From contig SVIX01000005.1 of NCBI GenBank assembly GCA_015069285.1, forward strand, positions 1 to 61,222: a stretch of 61,222 nt of DNA, read 5' to 3'. Positions 41,717-49,300 of the stretch are shown piece after piece. Made by a program: the position numbers and the translations under genes. The DNA is from Clostridiales bacterium (GTDB lineage: Bacteria > Bacillota > Clostridia > Christensenellales > Borkfalkiaceae). Positions within the stretch are counted from its first letter, which is position 1. Each line of letters begins with the position of its first letter. The notes below the pieces were generated by a model. It was not told where the DNA came from. It did no database searches and saw only the letters and a list, made by a program, of their open reading frames with translations.

Positions 41717-42760
41717 TTAGAGTATGACGTCAAAATACGTCTGAATCAAAAGTCTTAATTCTTCAGGAATATCCTCGCCCGTCGCTAAGTATTCCATAGC
41801 TTGATTGTAATAGTCTTCAAATACGTCGCGATAATAAGTGTCGCCGTCTATTACCATATTGTTTTCAGTATACGCGCCGTTCGCGCCGGGGTTAGGCTCA
41901 CCTTCTTCTTGGCTCGGTTGGTCGGACTTACCGGGGGTATCACCTTGTCCCGGTTGACCTTCACCTTCACTGCCTTCGCCTTCGCCTTCACCTTCGCCTT
42001 CGCCTTCACCGTCGCCGATTTGACCAAAGGTTGCCACGTACTCGACGTCCTCGCCAACGCGGTAATCACATCTGTACGGGTCGGTAACGCCGTCTGACCA
42101 TTCGATAAACGCCCATCCGTCTTCCGCTACGGCAACTACTTCGGTAGCGTTTCCGCCTTGCTCGAAGATTTGTACCTCGTCACCTTCAATCATACCGCCT
42201 TCTTCGGCAACGTAGCTTACGGTTACGGTAACGACGGGTTCGTCGGGAATAATCATATCAATTACTTCTTTACCCGTAGAAACGATACCCTCGTCGCTCA
42301 AGCCCGTCACGGTCGTCATACCCGCGCCCAAAACGAAGAGCACGCAAAGCCCTATAATTAGCGCACGGGAAAATACGAAACGCATAAGCCCTGCATCCAT
42401 AAGCCCAAGCTTAAGTTTTGCGTCCTCTCTTTGCTTTTGCGCAATATACGATTCGTCCTCGATAAATTCGTTCATCGTAATCATACGCTCTTCCGTACCA
42501 AGTTGCTTGTCGATTCTCTCCGCAACCTGCCTACTCGTCGGCTTATACTTCTTCACGTATAAAAGCGGGGTAACAATCGCCGTCGTAAGCACGAACGCGA
42601 GGATAGACCATAACAACCCTTCCGCGTCTAAAAACCAAAAGATAAACGCGACGAGGAAGTTCACGGCAAAACCAATCGTCAGTCCGCTAAACAACGCCTT
42701 AATAAAACCCTCTTTCGCCAAACGTGAATAGTATTTGTCGAATAACTGTTTTACGTCCAT
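41717..42760 (-). CDS. Membrane protein with InlB-like segment and Glu-Gly repeat, first gene of the MoxR operon
   Basis: 347 residues from ATG 42758-42760, chosen for the AAGGAG site just upstream. Two helices near the N-terminus (IGFAVNFLVAFIFWFL and LWSILAFVLTTAIVTPLLYV), a cytoplasmic helical part, then a third helix (about 127-150) and an exported C-terminal half. The exported half has an InlB-like segment (VVAVAEDGWAFIEWSDG) and a GEGEGEGEGEGEG tract from a 6-bp DNA repeat (about 41960-42010), then a Pro/Gly/Ser linker. No family recognised for the whole. It is followed by moxR after 47 bp. Confidence 0.7.
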   Translation of the reverse strand: MDVKQLFDKYYSRLAKEGFIKALFSGLTIGFAVNFLVAFIFWFLDAEGLLWSILAFVLTTAIVTPLLYVKKYKPTSRQVAERIDKQLGTEERMITMNEFIEDESYIAQKQREDAKLKLGLMDAGLMRFVFSRALIIGLCVLFVLGAGMTTVTGLSDEGIVSTGKEVIDMIIPDEPVVTVTVSYVAEEGGMIEGDEVQIFEQGGNATEVVAVAEDGWAFIEWSDGVTDPYRCDYRVGEDVEYVATFGQIGDGEGEGEGEGEGEGSEGEGQPGQGDTPGKSDQPSQEEGEPNPGANGAYTENNMVIDGDTYYRDVFEDYYNQAMEYLATGEDIPEELRLLIQTYFDVIL

Positions 42761-42775
42761 ATATGTAACTCCTTT

Positions 42776-42792
42776 GCCACGAAAAACGTGGC
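42776..42792 (-). promoter_or_regulatory. Leader hairpin before the MoxR operon ribosome site
   Basis: GCCACG (42776-42781) pairs with CGTGGC (42787-42792), 5-nt loop, ending 3 nt from the AAGGAG site of the first gene. On the plus strand it is followed by GTTTTTTT and could also end antisense RNA. Confidence 0.45.
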
Positions 42793-42910
42793 GTTTTTTT
42801 CTTTTTTGTATATCATCGCCTACGGTATACATTATATATATCACCCTAAAAATAGCGCAAAACTACATAATAACACAGTATAGACTATAATATTACATCA
42901 TACAGACAAC

Positions 42911-42940
42911 ATTATATCACTTTACAAGCCTTCTTGTCAA
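42911..42940 (-). promoter_or_regulatory. Promoter of the MoxR operon
   Basis: TTGACA (42935-42940), 18 nt, TATAAT (42911-42916) on the minus strand. It gives a leader of about 145 nt. No other strong minus-strand promoter is seen until the end of the Opp run near 9 kb. Confidence 0.75.
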
Positions 42941-43014
42941 GTAAAAAAAATGAATATAGTAAATTCTTTTTCGTGATAATATAAATTTTTTTAATCGAAA
43001 AAGGAAATTACGCC

Positions 43015-43230
43015 TTTCACCGCAATCCGTCTTTTTTGCCCCTACGTTACCACAAGGCGTAGGCGTGGCAATCTCTTTCCTCCATCGGATTACTTCGTCG
43101 CTTTTCCTCAAGCAAGGCAAAGTGAACCTTGCGCTTTATCACCCTTCGCGCAAAGCATATGCGCTCACTTATCTCGCCCCTACAAAGCGTTGATAACGCT
43201 TTGTAGGGGCAACTCGTCCTCGTAATGACA
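43015..43230. repeat. REP/MITE-like intergenic repeat element
   Basis: Contains blocks of the GTCATTRCGAG...GAAGYAATCC type (minus strand GTCATTACGAGGACGAG, 43213-43229; GACGAAGTAATCC near 43087-43100; GATTGCCACGCC near 43066) that recur in intergenic repeats of many bacteria. It also has a perfect 16-bp inverted repeat GCCCCTACAAAGCGTT / AACGCTTTGTAGGGGC (43176-43191, 43195-43210). No transposase. The remaining sequence between the neighbouring genes is promoter and terminator. Confidence 0.6.
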
Positions 43231-43244
43231 AAATAGAAGGGCGT

Positions 43245-43283
43245 AAAAAAACGAAGGGCTTTCGGTTTGCCCCGAAAGCCCTT
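43245..43283 (-). terminator. Terminator of the 2798-residue LRR gene
   Basis: Minus-strand 12-bp stem AAGGGCTTTCGG / CCGAAAGCCCTT (43254-43265 with 43272-43283) followed by CGTTTTTTT (T-run at 43245-43251). Confidence 0.85.
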
Positions 43284-43308
43284 CTAAAAACTTCTTATTC
43301 AGTTTTTA

Positions 43309-46300
43309 TTACAAGATTCCCATATCTTTTGCGCCGTCGAAGAATTCACAACCATTCTTACAATTCGTACAACCGTCGATTTGGAACATCGTATCGATCA
43401 TCGTCGAATACATATTTTCTTTACCGCCTTGGCTATAGAACGAACCTTCAACAAGTTGCAATTCCTTAGGTAAGGTCAATTCTTTGCAATCCTCGAACGC
43501 ACTTGCTACAGCGGTCATCTTCGTGAAGTCGTAACCGTTTGCAAACGTTACGGTCTTCAACGCCGTACAACCGTCAAACGCTCTCGCTTGAATTGCGCTC
43601 GTACCGTGTTTAACCGTTTCACGCTCAACCGTTTCAACGAACATATCGCCAATCGCCGAATTGAAGGTTACGCTTTCCAAGTTCGCGCAATCGGTAAACG
43701 CGCCGATACCAATTATCAATTTTTCGGTAAAGCTTGCGATACCCGTTTCCTCAAATTCTACCGATTTAAGGTTCCTACATCTCGCAAACGCGTACGCGCC
43801 GATACCTTGCGCACCGTAAGCGTGCGAGTTACCGCTACCGTTAATGTTCCAACCCGTCGCGCCTACTGCTTCGCCTCTTAAACGGTTAGGAAGCTTCATC
43901 GTCGTAAGGCTCGAACAGTTGTAGAACGCGTAGTCACCGATGGACAATCTTTCCGCACCGCCTTCAATAAAGTTCACTTCTTCAAGAGCGGTACAATTTG
44001 CAAACGCATACGCGCCGATACCGTCAACGTCGTTTTCAGCCCACCAACCGAAGGTCCAGAAGGTTCCGTCTTTACCCATATCGCCCCAGCTCTTCTTTTC
44101 GAAGGTAGAACGAACGGATGCAGGAATATCGATAGACTTCAAGGATACACAGCCTTCAAACGCCGCGTCGCCAATCGCTTTAAGATACTTCGGCATCTTC
44201 ACTTCTTCAAGTGCCGTACAACCGCGGAACGCTTCCGAAGGAATTTCCTCAATCGTGTCGGGCAATACGACTTTCTTAACGTTCAAGCCGACAAAGATAC
44301 CTCTTGCAAGCGCCGTAATCGTCGGACGGATTTCCAACGTTTCGGGAACGTTCGGGGTAACGAGAATCATCTTCGTGTACGTAGCGTTATACAAGATACC
44401 GCCGTCGAACGCAAACTCAAGGTTACCGCTTTCTACCGTAATGTTATCCAACGTGCTCCAACCCGTGAATACGCCGATACCGAGATTGGTAAGCGTTGCG
44501 GGGATGAAGAATTCGGATACTTTCACGATATTTTCAAACGCGTAATCGCCAATCGATTCCAACAAAGCGCCTTCGGGAATATTGATAGCCTCTACGCTCG
44601 AACAACCGCTGAACGCAGACGCGCCAATGGAAGTAACGCTTGCAGGAATATTAATTTCTTTCAATGCAGACCAGCCCTTGAACGCGTTGTCGCCAATCGT
44701 CTTCACGCCGTCGGGAATAACGAGCGTTTGTACGAGTTTCGCATTTTCAAACGCACTATTTCCAATCGTTACCAAACCGTCGGGCAAGATTACGCTCTTG
44801 AGTGCAACGCAACCCTTAAACGCGTTTTCACCAATCGTCGTTACGAAACCGCCGATTTCAACGCTTTCCAACTTCGAACAGCCGTAGAATGCGTTCTTCG
44901 AAATTTCTTCCAAACCGCTCGAAAGTTTGATACTCGTCAAGGCAGTACAGTTATAGAAGGCTTGCACACCCATTTGCGAAACGCTATCGGGCATATCAAA
45001 GCTTGTTAACGCCGTACAACCGTAGAAGGTATCTTCACCGATATAACCGCACTCGCCAACGTTCACGCTCGCAAGTTTCGTACAATTTTCAAACGCGCCT
45101 TGTTTTGCGCCGTTGCAGTTGAGCGTACCCACCTTCGGAATGGTGATGCTCGTCAACGCCGCACAGCCGTAGAACGTACCTTGCATCGTCGTTACGTACG
45201 CGTCTTCCGCAAATCCCACTTTCGTAAGTTTCTTACAGCTAAGGAAGGTAGCATCCATCGACGTAATACCGTCGGGAATATTCGTAACTTCCTTCAAGTA
45301 GCTATTGTTTTGGAAGGTTCTTTGCAACGTCGTCGTGGTGTTATCGTCTTCGAAATGGATATAACCGTAACGCGTATTTGCAAACGCCCAGTCGCCGTTT
45401 ACTTCTACTTCCGCAGGGATGGTCAACGTATCCTTACCAGCATTACCAAGCCTGGTGCAATTGTTAAACGCTCTGTCGCCGATAACCAACGTGGAAGCTC
45501 TTTCCGCGAACGTTAATTTCGCGACGGAACTGCTCGCAAACGACTCCCAACCGATAAACAACAAATCTGCCGAAACGACAAGTTCTTTAATATTCGAATT
45601 AGACTTGAACGCGTACGTACCAATCGTTTGTACGCCTGCAGGCGTTACGTATACGCCGTCGTACGCCGTCGTCGAACCTTCTACCAAGTTACCAATCTTC
45701 TTTGCTCTCGGATAGTAAACGAGCGTTTTGCCGTCTTTCGTGAATACGACGCCGTCTACCGATTTGAAGTATTGGTTTTCTTCAGGGATATTTACCGCTT
45801 CCAACTTCGTACAGTTATCGAACAAGAAGTTGGATTGTTGTTGGTTACCAATCGTCGAAATTTGCGAGAAACTCGAAGAGAGGTTCAAGGTTTTCAAATA
45901 CGACATACCCGTAAACACGTTACCGTCAAGCATCGAAACGCCGTCGGGTATCGTCAATTCCGTCAATTTCATTCCTTGGAATATAGCGCCGGAAAGGGTG
46001 GTAATCTTACTGCCTTCTTCGAAGGAGAAGGAGGTGACGGACGAACACTCTCTAAACGCATACGTTCCAATCTTTTCTACGTTTGCGGGCACTCTAATCG
46101 CCTTAAGCTTAGTTGCTCTGTAGAACATACTATTAGGAATTGCGGTTATCTTACAACCGTCCGCGAAGGTTACTTCCGTTACGGTCGTACAATCTCTGAA
46201 CATCGACTCACCGATGGTTTCTACGTTTGCAGGGATATATACCGTCTGCACCTTGCAAGAGCTACCGTAGAACATACTCGAACCGATTGCCACCGTACGT

Positions 46301-49300
46301 TCGGGGAATCTTACGTTCTTCAAATTGGGCATATTCTGCAAAGCGTTATTGCCAATCGTCAAAGGCAATCCGTCCGCATTGTCCGCGTCTTCCCAAATAA
46401 TTTCGCTTACTTTGGAATACTGCGCGCAACGATCCGCAAACAAGGTTACCGTCTTAGGTACGGTTATCGAACCCGTCTTTTGTACGGGAACGAACATCAT
46501 TTCGTTCAAAACGCCGTCTTTTACTTTATAGAGTACGCCGTCTTTAGAACCGTAATACGCACCGCCTTCTTCTATGTTAATTTCCTTAAGAGGCGAGGAA
46601 CTACCGGTCGTAAATATTTGTTGGTCGACGCCTTCCCAAGTTACGTACGCACCGCTATAGGTCGTATAGACGGGAGCAAGACGCTTAGGTAAGGTAATCG
46701 AGGTAATCGGCGTATTCTCAAACGCTTCACGTCCGATAGACAATTCACCCGTACCGCCCATTGCGAAGGTAATGTTCTTAAGGTTCGTATTATAGAATGC
46801 ATTGTTGCCGATAGCCAATTCTTGCACGGTATTTTCGTCTACGTAAGGGGTATTTTCAACCGTCTTAGGAATGTAGAAGGAAGTGATTGCCGTGGAGGCA
46901 AACGCACTCGTACCCATACGTTGCAATCTGCTGTTTTCGGTAACGTTTACCGTGCTCAACGCCGTACAGTTACTAAACGCCATATACCCAATGAGAATCG
47001 TTCTGTCGGGAATATCAATCGTGGTAAGTTTCGTACAGCCTTTGAATACGCCGGTAAGCGAATTGCCTTGTTCTTTATCTTTTCCTTCTTCTTTACCGTC
47101 TTCTTTGCCGTCGCCTTCGTCACCTGCGTCCATACCTTCGGGCAAGTAGCCGATAATAAGGTCCGCCGTGCCGTTTGCAAAGGTTACGTTGGTAAGGTCT
47201 ACGCAATCGTTGAACGCCATATAGCCGATTTTTTCAATCGAACCGGGGATTTCAATGGTCGTAAGACCAGATTTTTGGAAGGTACCAACGGGAATTTCCG
47301 TTGCGTTGAAGCCTTCTGCGAAGGATACTACTTTCAAGTTGACACATTCTTCGAATACGTTCGTGCCGAGTTTTTCCAAACCTGCGGGAATTTCCACCGT
47401 ATTAAGCGAAGATTTCGCAAACGCGTAGTCGCCAATCGTCGTTACGCCTGCAGGGAAGGTTATCGAGGAGATGGATACGTTGTAGAACGCTTTCGCCTCA
47501 ATGATTTCCGCACGCGTAGGCAACGCAATCGTTTGTACTTTCGAACAGCCTTCGAATGCGCTTTCGCCAATCGTCAATTTCGCGTCGTCGTTACCGCTTT
47601 CGAAGTCCAACGTAGCAAGTTCTAAGCTGTTTGCAAACGCGCCTTTGCCGATATGCGTTATCGTGTTATTGATAACGATTTTCGTGATATAACGCATACC
47701 CTTGAACGCGCCTTCGGAAATGCTTTCCACGCCTACGGGAATGACGTACGAACCGTCCGCTTCAACGGATTGTCTTCCCTTCGGGAAGAATACGAGTTCT
47801 TTACCATCTTTACTGAATACGATACCATCGATATCTTTATAGTTTTCGTTATCCGTAGCTACTTTAATCTCGGAAATGTTGATACAACCGTCGAATACGC
47901 CGAGGTTAAGTTTCTTAACGCTTGCAGGAAGATTGACTTTCGTCAAACCTTTACAATCGTTGAATACGTAGTTACCAAAGGTCAATTCTCTGCCGTTTTC
48001 TTCAAACGTTACCGTTGCAAGCGCGCTTGCATTGTCAAACGCATAATCGTCAATCAACGCCATCGTTGCAGGAATGGTAAGGTTACGAAGACCGGTTGCG
48101 TTCGCAAACGCGTACTTACCAAGTTGCGCTACTGCGCTACCTTCTTTAAATTCAACTATTTTCAAGTTGGACATATCCGCAAACGCATAATCGCCAACGA
48201 TAAGTTCCATACCGGCAATCGCGCCGTCGGAGAATTCTATTCTCGACGCTCTCGAACAGCCGTAGAACGCGTATTCGCCGATAGATTCCACGTAACCGGG
48301 GATGATGATTTGCGTTAAGCGGTTACAATTATAGAACGCTCTTTCGCCGACTTCGATAATACCTCTGGGAATGGTGTACGAACCGCTTCTTGCCGCAGGG
48401 CAATAGATGAGTTTATTCTTCGCGCTATTCGTCAACACGCCTTCTACAGAGCCGTAAGTTGCGCTACCTTTTTCTACGTTAATATAAGACAATGCGTCGC
48501 AACCTTCGAACAAGGTAAGCGTTCTCGTTTCTTCGTTGATTTGAAGTTCCGCCAAACGGCTAGGTAAGGTGATTTCTTCAAGGGAGATACAGCTATTAAA
48601 CGCGCCGTCTTCAATCGTCAACGAATCGGTACCGCCTTCTGCGAAGGTAACTTTCGTTAATTTTGCACATTCTCTAAACGCGTTACCGCGGATAATCGCT
48701 ACGCTCGTAGGAATAACGACTTCGCTAATTTGCGAACCACGGAACAGGTTCAAAGGAATTTCCGTTACGCCGTCGGGAATGGTATACGTACCTTTTTTCG
48801 CCAAAGGATAATAGAAGAGTTGCGTTTGACCCGTCAAATCGTCCTTTTTCAAGAGTACGCCGTCTACCGACGAGAACACGGGCGTATTATTGCCGTCTAC
48901 GTGGTATACGTTGATTTCTTGAAGACCGTTACAACCGTAGAACGCCGTTTCTCTTTCAATAATCTTGACCGTATCGGGAATGGTAATGCTTACGATATTC
49001 GAACGCGCCTCAAACGCGTAGCCGTCTACTACCGTTACGGGGATGGAATTATACGTTTCGGGAATAGTAACCGACGTTATCTTGTGGATATTTCTACCTT
49101 TGGATACCGAATACGTACCGTCTTCAAGCAAGGTGAAGGAAAGCACGTCGCTTACGTATTGCGCGTAAACGGTTGCGCCTTGTTTCAAGTTCCAAGGTCT
49201 TAACGAGTAACCTCTATCGTCCGTGAGCTGTTGCGCGCTCGAATCGGGGCCAGCGAACCAACCTAAGAATACTTTACTCGTATCCTCTACCGTAGGTACG

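Noticed and set aside
40476-41720. Plus-strand open frame of 414 codons opposite MoxR
   Set aside because: Antisense to a clear AAA+ gene with all motifs; Phe/Arg/His-rich shadow without start signals.
34918-42760. Reading the MoxR operon as a cobalt/magnesium chelatase (CobN/ChlI) system
   Set aside because: The ATPase has MoxR rather than ChlI motifs, and no large chelatase subunit is present; DUF58 and BatA-like partners fit the MoxR group.
42917-43120. 67-codon minus frame left of the MoxR promoter
   Set aside because: It overlaps the REP-like element and the MoxR promoter and looks like neither a known family nor its neighbours.
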